Of a stretch of DNA of 64,000 bases, positions 53,001-59,864 are shown in pieces; the first letter of the stretch is position 1, and each line of letters opens with the position of its first letter. Source of the stretch: Streptomyces triculaminicus (GTDB lineage: Bacteria > Actinomycetota > Actinomycetes > Streptomycetales > Streptomycetaceae); contig NZ_JAFMOF010000004.1 in NCBI RefSeq assembly GCF_017349075.1, positions 186,001 through 250,000 of the forward strand, given 5' to 3'. The notes beneath the pieces are model-generated. The model was not told where the DNA came from, searched no databases, and saw nothing but the letters and a program-made list of their open reading frames with translations. The translations under genes and the position numbers were made by a program.

Positions 53001-54583
53001 ACCTCCTCATCGGCGGCCAGGGCGGACAGCTGCTCGGCCGCCTCCTGCGGGCCCGCGGCCAGCAACGCCACACGGCGCGGGTGCCGCCCCCGCCTGCGGG
53101 AAGCGGTCCAGCACACGTCGTAGAACTCCTTCTCATCCCCGACCTCGGCCATGCGGCCGGCGACCGCGCGGGCGGCGTCGGCCAATGCCGCCCGGGTGCG
53201 CGCCGAGACGACCAGCGGCAAAGGCCCGCCGACCGGGTCGGCGGCACATGGCTCCCGTGCGGGCGCGGCGGCCAGGACCACATGCGCGTTGGCGCCGCCG
53301 AAGCCGAAGCTGTTCACGCCCACCACCCCGCCCCCGGCCGCCGGTACCGCGCGCATGCCGGTGACCAGCTCCAGGTTGAGGCCGGTGAAGTCGATCTTCG
53401 GGCTCGGCGGGTCCCCGTGCAGCGAAGCCGGAATCCGGCGGTGCCGTAGCACCAGCATCGCCTTGAACAGCCCCGCCATCCCCGACGCCGGCTCACAGTG
53501 CCCGAGGTTGGTCTTCACCGACCCGAACAGCAAGGGCCCGCTGCTGCGCCGTGTCCCCAGCGCCTCGCCGATCGCACGGCACTCCTGAGGGTCGCCCACC
53601 GGTGTACCCGTCCCGTGCGCCTCGAGATACAGCACCTGGTCCGGCGTGACACCCGCCCGCTCGTACACCTCGCACAGCAGCCGCTGCTGCATCTCCGAGT
53701 CCGGCACCGTCATACCCCAGGTGCCGCCGTCACTGTTGGCCCCGCTCCCGGCGACGACGGCGTGCATGCGATCACCGTCGGCCACAGCGTCCCGCAGTCG
53801 CTTGAGCACCACCATCCCGCCGCCTTCGGCACGGACGTAGCCGTCCGCCTCGGCCGAGAACGCGGCGCAACGCCCGCGCGGGGAGAGCATGAGCGCCTGG
53901 GAGAAGCCGACGAAGTGGTACGGGCTCAGCAGCAGGTTGGCACCGCCCGCGAGTGCCACCCGGCTGCGACCTGAGCGCAGCGTCTCACACGCCTGATGGA
54001 ACGCGACCAGGGAGGAGGAACAAGCGGTGTCCACCGCCATGCTGGGACCGCGCAGATCGAAGACGTACGACAGGCGGTTCGCCGCGATCGACAGGGCGGC
54101 GCCGCTCATGCTGTGCGGGGTGATCTGCTCCACCCGGCTGAACTGCAGCCCTCCGTAGGACATGTCACTGATCCCCACGAAGACCGCCGTGTCCGAACCG
54201 GCCAGACTCGCAGGGGCGATGGCCGCGTCGTCCAGCGCCTCCGCTGCCATCTCCAGCAGCATCCGCTGCTGCGGATCCATGTACGTCGCCTCACGAGGCG
54301 AGATGCCGAAGTACTCCGGGTCGAAACCAGCGACATCGTCCAGGTAGCCGCCCGCCATGGTGTAGGCCTTGCCCGGACGCTGCGGGGAGGGATCCACGAA
54401 ACGCGCGGCATCCACACGATCCGCCGGCGGCACCTCGGAGATCAGGTCCTTTCCCTCTGCCAGGGCATCCCACAACCGGCCGAGATCGGTGATTCCCCCC
54501 GGCAGTCGGCAAGCTGCACCGACAATGGCCAGGGGAACCGAGGAATCAAAAACCGCGTTCGGGCACGGGGCCGCACCAGTCAC
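47012..54583 (-). CDS. Single-module type I polyketide synthase, KS-AT-DH-cMT-ER-KR-ACP
   Basis: A 2,523-residue polyketide synthase from GTG 54583 (GGGAG 6 nt upstream). KS ~14-440, with Cys188 in DTACSSS, His323 in EAHGTGT and His362 in NLGHCEPASG. AT ~545-850, with Ser641 in GHSVGE and HAFH at 741-744, predicting malonyl-CoA. DH ~915-1190, with H945xxxG949xxxxP954 and Asp1107 in HPALLDGAL. C-methyltransferase ~1270-1570, with EVGGGTGG at 1401. Linker/pseudo-KR ~1600-1800. ER ~1815-2125, with HGVAGGVG at 1954 and Tyr1846 in ALNYRDIM. KR ~2153-2400, with SGGLSGLG, Ser2283 and Tyr2296. ACP ~2420-2500, with Ser2456 in GMDSLLAM. There is no loading module, docking domain or thioesterase. This domain order, with all reductive domains plus cMT, is that of fungal highly reducing PKSs and suggests iterative synthesis of a methylated reduced chain. 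Confidence 0.96.
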   Translation of the reverse strand: MTGAAPCPNAVFDSSVPLAIVGAACRLPGGITDLGRLWDALAEGKDLISEVPPADRVDAARFVDPSPQRPGKAYTMAGGYLDDVAGFDPEYFGISPREATYMDPQQRMLLEMAAEALDDAAIAPASLAGSDTAVFVGISDMSYGGLQFSRVEQITPHSMSGAALSIAANRLSYVFDLRGPSMAVDTACSSSLVAFHQACETLRSGRSRVALAGGANLLLSPYHFVGFSQALMLSPRGRCAAFSAEADGYVRAEGGGMVVLKRLRDAVADGDRMHAVVAGSGANSDGGTWGMTVPDSEMQQRLLCEVYERAGVTPDQVLYLEAHGTGTPVGDPQECRAIGEALGTRRSSGPLLFGSVKTNLGHCEPASGMAGLFKAMLVLRHRRIPASLHGDPPSPKIDFTGLNLELVTGMRAVPAAGGGVVGVNSFGFGGANAHVVLAAAPAREPCAADPVGGPLPLVVSARTRAALADAARAVAGRMAEVGDEKEFYDVCWTASRRRGRHPRRVALLAAGPQEAAEQLSALAADEEVLAAAEAHVERERAAGVVFVFSGNGTQWPGMGAALMAEEAVFRAAVEEADTHLRPLLGWSVAELLADTAGEGSTAAERMSVNAFAQPALFALQVGLTALLEEQGVRPSAVVGHSVGEVAAAYAGGALGLAEAARVVAERSRAQAVTAGSGRMAALGLDEREARELLTPFDGHLELAAVNGPRDVTVSGPVDAVRELGEVLAGRGVPFRELDIDHAFHSAAMDVIEQPLLRGLTELVAGTPQVPMYSTVTGEPVGAGELDARYWWHNARRPVRFADALGRSVRAGAAAVVVIAPQPALTASVTRIITDAQSGQIPVVPCMQRQGSAVEQVRRAAARLLAADTCALERTDRFFTRPGAVADLPTYPWQRERYWNGTPEHWIRTSGDGVLVHPLLGERAPVLEPVWHTAVERTRTPWLADHRVGGAVVMPATGYIEMALAAGREALAGPVEITDLQIVRGLPVPWDSPADVLLTTSLSDEDGVLRIASRAGGGWRLHARGRVQRLTAPRPEAADPVALRERMTSRLDAAELYAELAAGGLFYGPACQVLRELRVGRSEVVAAYHCALPDDGYGGYLVHPALLDGALQAGAQLVLREGEAGYLPSGFDRVRYWARPADQGLAYVRQRSRTPREIVWDVTVLGEDGAVAMELTGCRLQRVALSSTDRGEQYSWVMRAAPLPGQPAPPWIPPAPAQVVAAAASDLTRLREELRVEAAADADAVRKELTAYGVSTALAQLLPGQWDTFTFDDLLAAGVLPQHEKLVRLLADMAVEAGILAEEGGRWRRLRTAVKPTIQHLVRTSDFLPSVILNLSSGLHLRDVLTGKRKPLELLFQDSGAETIEQYYDIDSGPRFYNRMAAHLLSALLRSRPADRPLRILEVGGGTGGLTAHLLPLLDERGCYVFTDISAAFFPAAQARFDTYGDHVTYRTLDLNADPVEQGFTPHSFDMVVAGFALHAVADVRASLRHLTRLLVPGGHLLALEAHNPELLALLFGALPEFWNPRDTDLRPDHILIPRAQWPQVLADSGFHDTIQQGASTGPLHEQASLLLSRTSPAATPILTTPSGPADAAGRGAADAAGWLLVTETPAQEPLAILTAGELATAGRATTEVVPCPCGPAEWRAALERTPDAAVVLILGSDADEEAGQDPAACTELAVRRVAALRSFAQALKADGTVTVRRLVLLTHPTGVLPAPERPAFPGQAAAWGAARTLANEITVPVRRISLDRGTDLTADAARLAHELLAAAPEGAAEEDEIALTQGGRFVPRALHTPPPCVQVTPDDDLPYRVALKDQGLGYTLRWTECDPPRPGPEDVVIAVRAAALNYRDIMVVTGLLPPVAEDGVPSEEILGLEGAGVITAVGSEVEDFAVGERVFGAFPGAFASHVRTRATAVRRMPAGMTFEEAATLSVAYFTVHHSLKNLAHLKKDETLLIHGVAGGVGLAAVLYARLVGARVLATAGTPAKRDLAEALCADYVTDSRRLTFADDIRTYTAGRGADVILNTLSGEAASRSRELLASGGRFIELGKRDVYANQRILLKPLAANATLCVVDAANLLWQNPELATTVFDEICTAVHDGTYPPLPRLCYPAHRITDAFRLMQHSKHTGKVVITFNDPVPVEPAPRPLRLDPEGTYLISGGLSGLGAHTARTLVRHGARHLALVSRRGHEAPEAPGLLEELRTQGAQATAHTADVSDPHTMQPLLEQLQAGPHPLRGVIHAAMHIDDHPLTELTDDQLHAIIAPKWGGALQLNAACPRTDFVVYSSISATAGFMHQAGYAAANLTMEALVRARRAAGRPGTFMIWGAIDRVGYVARNQLTGALTSMGAAPVDPDDALDALAGHLSNGSEGSAFGRVDWHRLGAVCPSLASPRFAAVRPPEIAGDEWHLEAVRRRLATATPPEALALIEDMLAAVISETLHLPPEDIDRNRPLQQYGMDSLLAMEVLARFRVYIDQDVPIMELLHTDGTIHGIAETMLPHVLRRVHTNATSTLPQPRPDDAADPAAE

Positions 54584-54691
54584 CGATCACTCCCGTCGCC
54601 GATCAGGGCATTCGAGACTTGAGCCGCATGAGTGACTACCCGCGATAAATAGACTTAACGACCTAAAACGCTAATCCACCCCGCGAGGGGA

Positions 54692-54919
54692 ATGAGTGAA
54701 CGCTCGTCCAGCGAGACCGGCGCTCCTCCCTCCCTGGCTGCGATCTTCAGACCGCAGCCGGGCACCCCTTTGAGTGCCCTGGGGTGGCCGGACCTGCCGG
54801 ACGAGACACTCCTGGGCGACGCGTGGACCGTACTCATCTATCGGCGGGTACGGCTCGGTGAACTCCCGCCGATCGTAGGCAAGTTGCCGAGATTGATCAC
54901 AACTTCACACCGCCCTTAG
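54692..54919 (+). CDS. Short ORF divergent from the PKS, unknown
   Basis: A 75-residue frame (MSERSSSETGAPPSLAAIFR, PLSALGWPDLPDETLLGDAW, TVLIYRRVRLGELPPIVGKL) with gene-like composition. GAGGGG lies only one base before the ATG, so the start is doubtful. It may be a small PKS-associated gene or the scrap of a longer gene cut by the adjacent transposase remnant. Confidence 0.4.
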   Translation: MSERSSSETGAPPSLAAIFRPQPGTPLSALGWPDLPDETLLGDAWTVLIYRRVRLGELPPIVGKLPRLITTSHRP

Positions 54920-55093
54920 CAAGCAAGGCGGCCAGTAATACCTGGTCCAGCCATTGCTCCGTACGCCCAGGCTGCAGTCATGGTGAACGGTGACGCTTCG
55001 TGGTGCGCTCGTGTGACTGAGCGCGGTACCGGGCACCGTTGGACAACTTCAACGCTCAGTTTCCGCGCGGCGGCACCCACGGGCTCAAGGTGG

Positions 55094-55423
55094 CGGGTGG
55101 AGGAGGCCTTCCAGACCGAGAAGGGGCTCGCCGGACTCGACGAGCACCAGGTCCGCCGCTTCGTCTCCTGGAGCCGCTGGGTCACCCTTGCCATGCTCGC
55201 CCACGCCTTCCTCGCTGCCGTCCGCGCCGACGAACACGCCCGGCACCCCGCCCTGGAGGAGCTGATCCCGCTCACCTGCAACAAGATCCAGCGCCTGTTC
55301 GTCGCCCTCGTCGTCCGACCCTTGCACGACGCCGCCCACCGGCTCGGCTGGTCCGACTGGCGGCGACGTCATCAGGCCCGGTCCCGAAGCCGGCTACTAC
55401 CACCGGCAAGCCATGAACCAGAC
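55094..55423 (+). pseudogene. IS701-family transposase C-terminal fragment
   Basis: The plus strand reads RWRVEEAFQTEKGLAGLDEH QVRRFVSWSRWVTLAMLAHA then FLAAVRADEHARHPALEELI and LFVALVVRPLHDAAHRLGWS DWRRRHQARS, which is the C-terminal end of IS701-type transposases with the last Glu in VEEAF. The N-terminal two thirds are missing and the end is frameshifted near 55385. Confidence 0.75.
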
Positions 55424-55502
55424 ATGATGTGCCGAGCACGCTGGTTGGCAACTGCGCACCGCAGTTGGCGACTTCGGTGCTCAGCGGGCGAAGGGCATCT
55501 GT

Positions 55503-55910
55503 TCAGCCGAGGACCGCGGTGGCTTCGATCTCGACCAGGTGGTCGGGAACGTCCAGTGCCGCAACGCCCAGCAGCGTGGCCGGCGGGACCGGGGTGGTTC
55601 CCAGCTTTGCGGCCGCCCGGGAGATCCCCTCCAGGAGCGGGGGCATCTTGTCGGGAGTCCAGTCGACAACGTAGAAGGTCAGTCTTGCCACGTCGTCGAA
55701 GGAGCCACCGGCCTCGGCCAGGGCGGTGCCGATGTTGAGGTAGCACTGCTCGACCTGCGCGGCGAGGTTGCCTTCGCCGACCGTGATCCCCTCGGCGTCC
55801 CAGGCGACCTGTCCGGCGATGAAGACCAGCTTCGACCCAGTTGCGATCGAGACCTGCCGGTAGACATCGATCTCGGGCAATCCGCTGGGGTTCACCAGGG
55901 TGATGGCCAT
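55503..55910 (-). CDS. RidA-family (YjgF/UK114) protein
   Basis: A 135-residue protein from ATG 55910 behind AAGGAGG. Family features: QVSIATGSKLVFIAGQVAWD, EQCYLNIGTALAEAGGSFDD VARLTFYVV, and the closing PPATLLGVAALDVPDHLVEI EATAVL. The Arg that binds the substrate carboxylate in true RidA (P-x-R near the end) is replaced here (PPATLLGV), so it is probably a relative rather than a canonical enamine/imine deaminase. It is divergent from an HxlR gene. Confidence 0.88.
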   Translation of the reverse strand: MAITLVNPSGLPEIDVYRQVSIATGSKLVFIAGQVAWDAEGITVGEGNLAAQVEQCYLNIGTALAEAGGSFDDVARLTFYVVDWTPDKMPPLLEGISRAAAKLGTTPVPPATLLGVAALDVPDHLVEIEATAVLG

Positions 55911-55971
55911 GCCGTCCGCCTCCTTGTCCGGGCATCGTGGGCCCGTGCTCGTCACTCCAGACCCTCGTGGT

Positions 55972-56000
55972 CTCTTGTGGTTACTCAGGAACCGCAAGAG
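55972..56000. promoter_or_regulatory. Inverted repeat between RidA-like and HxlR genes
   Basis: CTCTTGTGGTT (55972-55982) and AACCGCAAGAG (55990-56000) match in 10 of 11 positions around a 7-nt spacer, in the divergent promoter region. Confidence 0.65.
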
Positions 56001-56049
56001 AGTGGTCGCCGGCAGGGAAGAACGCACTTTTCAGTGACTGGGGAACCTG

Positions 56050-56430
56050 ATGGTGACCAAACAGATCAAGGGCCGATCCGAGGAAGCGGACCTCAGGCGC
56101 GCGGACTCATTGGCGCGAGAGATCTTCTCCGACGTCGCCGACAAGTGGGCGTTCCTGATCATCGAGACTCTTGGTGAACGCACCCTGCGATTCAGCGAGC
56201 TGCGGAACGAGATCGAGGGCATTAGCCACAAGATGCTCACTCAGAACCTGCGCATGCTGGAGCGCAACGGCCTGGTCGAGCGCAGCGTGCACCCCACCGT
56301 CCCGCCGCATGTCGAATACACCCTCACCGAGCCGGGCCAGGGCCTACGCGCAACCGTCGACGGAATGTGCGACTGGACCCACCGGTACTTCGGCCACATC
56401 GAGGCCGCCCGCCACCGCTTCGAAGCCTGA
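56050..56430 (+). CDS. HxlR-family transcriptional regulator
   Basis: A 126-residue winged-helix regulator: DVADKWAFLIIETLGERTLR FSELRNEIEGISHKMLTQNL RMLERNGLVERSVHPTVPPH VEYTLTEPG. The N-terminal Cys typical of the family is absent (DSLAREIF instead). It probably regulates the divergent RidA-like gene via the inverted repeat at 55972-56000. Confidence 0.92.
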   Translation: MVTKQIKGRSEEADLRRADSLAREIFSDVADKWAFLIIETLGERTLRFSELRNEIEGISHKMLTQNLRMLERNGLVERSVHPTVPPHVEYTLTEPGQGLRATVDGMCDWTHRYFGHIEAARHRFEA

Positions 56431-56458
56431 CGGCTGATCACGATATACAGCTGGAGTA

Positions 56459-56962
56459 TTAGGGAGCTTCTTTGCCGGCTCTGGCCTGCCAATATGCGGT
56501 GTATTCCAGCATGACGCAGGTGTCGGGGTGTTCTGGTCCCAGGACACGGAAGTAGTCCTCCAGCAGCTGCCTGAAGGCGGTCGCCGCCGCGTCTGCGTCA
56601 CCCGCCATGCCTTGCCCGTAGGCGAGGTGGCCTCGCGCGGAGAGGGTGTCGGGGTGCTCCCAGCCCAGGAGGCGTACACGCCCAGCCACCACTTCTTCGA
56701 CGGCGGCAGCAGCGCCCTCGAGGTCACCGGCCTTCCCCAGTGACGAGGCCAGCAACTCCCAGGCTGCGATCGTGTCGAGATGGTCGGGCCCCAGCACCCG
56801 CACACGAGCCGCCAGAAGTTCCTTCCATGCAGCTGCGGCGCCGGAGTGGTCTCCCGCTTCTTCACGCCAGTGGGCGAGGACACCGATCGTCGTGAGGGCG
56901 TCGGTGAACCGATCGCGTTCCGGCGGCAGAACTTCGGTGACTACGAGATCCCCTCGCTGCAC
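56459..56962 (-). pseudogene. Tetratricopeptide-repeat protein fragment
   Basis: At least three 42-residue TPR_10/kinesin-light-chain-type repeats are visible, each with the LGxxHxDTxxxxxxLA signature (VLGPDHLDTIAAWELLASSL, LLGWEHPDTLSARGHLAYGQ, VLGPEHPDTCVMLEYTAYWQ). The frame stays open upstream to about 57060 without a good start, so this looks like the C-terminal end of a larger TPR protein (often NB-ARC or CHAT-linked) whose N-terminus has been lost. Confidence 0.7.
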
Positions 56963-57294
56963 TTGAAGGAGGGACTGGAGCCCGCGGGCCGCACGGGTTT
57001 CGGCTGTACGTGCGCGGCTGACCGCCGACGGCGGAAGGACGAGCCGGGGGCGCGAACCCGAGGAGCAGCGGCGAGCACCACGGCGGAGGTGCGGGTGAAC
57101 GTCACCGGTCAGGGTGTGCGGGCGGGTTCCTCAGGGGCGCGCCTGCCGTTACGGAAGAGCATGGCGGCTGGGCTCTGGTCCTGCTCCGCCAGGCGGCGCG
57201 CGGCGGTATGGGCGGCCAGGGACTCTCGCAAACGGGTTTGTGAGAACGGGGCGCGCTCTTCCGGGTCCGCGCTTCCTGGCGGCTGGGACCGAGG

Positions 57295-57897
57295 TCAGTC
57301 GCGGCCGTCACCGAAGCGCGGGGCCGGGGTGCTCCATCCGTGTTCGAGGAGGTCGAAGGCGACGTCGACGGCTCGTTCGGGGTCGTCGGCGCGGTGGGCG
57401 AGGGCGGAGGTCTCCAGGGCGAAGCGGGCCAGGGCGGCGCTGCGCAGGTCGTCGGGTGCGGCGCCGAGGGAATGGGCGATGGCGCGGGCGAGGGCGTCCT
57501 GGTGGCGCATCCACATGCGGTGGGCGTAGTCACTGAGGGCGGGGGTGGTCCTCACCAGGTTGAGGAAGTCGGCGTAGCGGGTGTCGGAGCCGGCAGGGCG
57601 GATGCGGACGCGCTTGACGTGCGCGCACAGGGCCTGGGGGATGGTCACGCTGGGGGCGCGGTCGCGGACGGCGGCGACGAGGCCGGCTTCCTGGTCGGCC
57701 TCCTCGTCGAAGACGAGTGCCTCCTTGCTGGGGAAGTGCTTGAGGAGCGTGGTGGTGGACACGTCGGCGGCCTCGGCGACCTCGTGCAGGGTCACCGCGT
57801 CGTAGCCGCGTTCGATGAAGAGGTTCAGGGCGGCGTCGGCGAGCGCCCGGCGCGTGGCGGCCTTCTTGCGTTCGCGCCGTCCTACAGGTGTCGTCAT
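57295..57897 (-). CDS. TetR/AcrR-family regulator
   Basis: A 200-residue regulator from ATG 57897: HTH in GYDAVTLHEVAEAADVSTTT LLKHFPSKEALVFDEEA, followed by a helical effector domain (MWMRHQDALARAIAHSLGAA). A much longer frame up to 58605 is the antisense of the neighbouring oxidoreductase and is rejected. It probably controls that divergent gene. Confidence 0.92.
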   Translation of the reverse strand: MTTPVGRRERKKAATRRALADAALNLFIERGYDAVTLHEVAEAADVSTTTLLKHFPSKEALVFDEEADQEAGLVAAVRDRAPSVTIPQALCAHVKRVRIRPAGSDTRYADFLNLVRTTPALSDYAHRMWMRHQDALARAIAHSLGAAPDDLRSAALARFALETSALAHRADDPERAVDVAFDLLEHGWSTPAPRFGDGRD

Positions 57898-57923
57898 ACT
57901 CACATCATACATAAAGGTGCCTG

Positions 57924-57947
57924 GTGCAAAAAGTTGTACCGTTGCAC
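57924..57947. promoter_or_regulatory. Inverted repeat in the TetR/FAD oxidoreductase divergent region
   Basis: GTGCAA (57924-57929) and TTGCAC (57942-57947) flank an A/T-rich 12-nt core within the 141-bp divergent region; a likely TetR-family operator. Confidence 0.6.
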
Positions 57948-58038
57948 TTATTGAGTGATCGTGCTTTTTTGGAGTAGCCGGACCGGAACCCGACGGTGCC
58001 GGCCCCTGCCCCGCACACCCGCGACATGGAGAACGACC

Positions 58039-59167
58039 ATGAACCGCATCGCCGTCATCGGCACCGGACCCGGCGGCCTGACCTGCGCCCGGATCCTCCA
58101 GCGCCACGGCATCGACGTCGCCGTCTACGACTCCGACGCCTCCGCGACCGCCCGCGACCAGGGCGGCACCCTCGACATGCACCCTGACACCGGACAGCAC
58201 GCCCTTCGTGCCACCGGCCTGTGGCACGGCTTCACCGCCCTCGCCCGCCCCGAGGGCGAGCAGATGCGCCTGGTCGCCCGCGACGGCCGCATCCTGTTCG
58301 ACGCCGCCCCGCCCCAGGAGGGCCAGGGCAACCCCGAGATCGACCGCGGGCAGCTCCGAAACCTCCTGCTCGCCTCCCTCGCCCCCGGCACCGTCCGATG
58401 GGGCCACAAGCTGGAGCGCGCCGAACCGCTCGGCGACGGCCGCCACCGCCTGCGCTTCGCCCACGGCCACAGCACCGATACCGACCTCGTCGTCGGTGCC
58501 GACGGCGCCTGGTCCCGGGTGCGCCGCGTGCTGACGGACGCGGTCCCGCTCTACACCGGCGTCACCTTCGTCGAGACCGGCCTGAACGACGCCGACACCC
58601 GCCACCCGTCACTGGCCGCCCTGACCGGCAACGGCACCATGATGGCCCTCGACAACAACCTCGGCTTCGTCGCCCAGCGCAACAGCGGCGGCCACATCCG
58701 CATCTACGTCGGCATGCGCACCCCCCAGGACTGGCACCAGCGGGCCGGCGTCGACCTCACCGCCCCCGCAGCCGTCCGCGACGCCCTCCTGCACCGGTTC
58801 GCCGACTGGAGCCCCGCCCTGCGCGGCTTCATCACCGACACCGACACCGGCTACACCAACCGCCCCCTGTTCGCCCTGCCCGTCCCCCACACCTGGGAAC
58901 CCACCCCGGCGTCACCCTGCTGGGTGACGCCGCCCACCTGATGTCCCCTTCTCCGGCATGGGCGCGAACCTCGCCATGCGCGACGGCGCCGACCTTGCCC
59001 ACGCCCTCGCCGAACACGCCGCCGTCGACGACGCCGTCACCGCTTACGAGAAGATCCTCATTCCCCGCTCCGTCGAAGCGGCCGAGGGAGCTGCTGAAGG
59101 CATCGACGGCGCCTTCGCCCCCGACAGCGCCGAGCAGACCCTCGCCCACATGACCGCCCACCACTGA
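58039..59167 (+). pseudogene. FAD-dependent oxidoreductase (Tet(X)-like) with two frameshifts
   Basis: From ATG 58039 the protein reads MNRIAVIGTGPGGLTCARIL (FAD motif), then DQGGTLDMHPDTGQHALRAT and LVVGADGAWSRVRRVL (DG motif) to about 58900. One C missing from the run near 58900 shifts the frame into GVTLLGDAAHLMSP (GD motif), and a second missing C near 58947 shifts it again into GMGANLAMRDGADLAHALAE, ending at 59167. Restoring both bases gives a complete ~376-residue Tet(X)-like enzyme. Both changes lie in C runs, so they may be sequencing errors; as given it is broken. Confidence 0.85.
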
Positions 59168-59306
59168 CACCCACCCCGGATTCCGCCCAATCCCCCTGCA
59201 ACAGCGGCGACGGCGGGGCATGTCGGCGCCAGTGAGGCCGCCGACCAGCAGCCGCGCTCACCCCTCACAACAGGACCAAGCGTGCCAAGCCGGCCCCTCC
59301 ATACGG

Positions 59307-59600
59307 TCAGGCGGCCGTGCTGAAGCCGGCGCTGGTCAGATCCTGCTCGCGGAGCCGGCTGAGGTCCACGTTCAGTTTCGGGTCGTACGCCTCGGGCTGG
59401 ATGCCGAGTTCGTGAGCGGAGTACTCGCCGAACCGCTAGATGTGCTCGCTCAGGTACAGCGAGATGTGGGCCAGGTCCTCAGGGTCGATCTCCCGGCCCT
59501 CCTCAGGGAGCTGGCGGACCGTCTCCGCGATGTCCAGGGCCTTGTGGAAGATCACCGCGTTCGTGAGCAAGGCCGTGACGGCTGCCGCAAGGACGTACGG
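59307..59600 (-). pseudogene. Tn3-family transposase C-terminal fragment
   Basis: The minus strand reads VTALLTNAVIFHKALDIAET VRQLPEEGREIDPEDLAHIS LYLSEHI, an in-frame TAG, then RFGEYSAHELGIQPEAYDPK LNVDLSRLREQDLTSAGF, the C-terminus of Tn3-family TnpA. The internal stop and absence of the rest make it a dead remnant. Confidence 0.85.
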
Positions 59601-59864
59601 CAACGGCAACTACGACCCGCATCAGGGCTACGGACCGTAACAAGACCGCTGGTCGGGCGGCCCGCCGCAGGTTGCGGAACCATGAGGACAGGAGTGCCTG
59701 AACGAGGGCCCCGACCCCCACGTCGAGGTCGAGGCCCTCACTCCTGCTGCGCGACTCCCGTTGGTCATGTGGTGGTCACATCACGAGGATGCGTCACCCC
59801 GGGCGCGCTCGGTCACTCACCTCGGTCATTCACACGGGTCTGAGCAGTCGCGTTCGTGCAGGTG
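59601..59864. other. Intergenic stretch, nothing firm
   Basis: A plus-strand tail YGNGNYDPHQGYGP ending at 59640 looks like the end of a lost gene; otherwise no frame or hairpin is convincing. Confidence 0.35.

Noticed and set aside
51521..53449. Plus-strand frame of 642 residues inside the PKS
   Set aside because: Shadow of the PKS AT/DH region, without start signals or domains.
57898..58605. Long N-terminal extension of the TetR gene at 57.3 kb
   Set aside because: It is antisense to the Tet(X)-like gene; the HTH starts right after ATG 57897.
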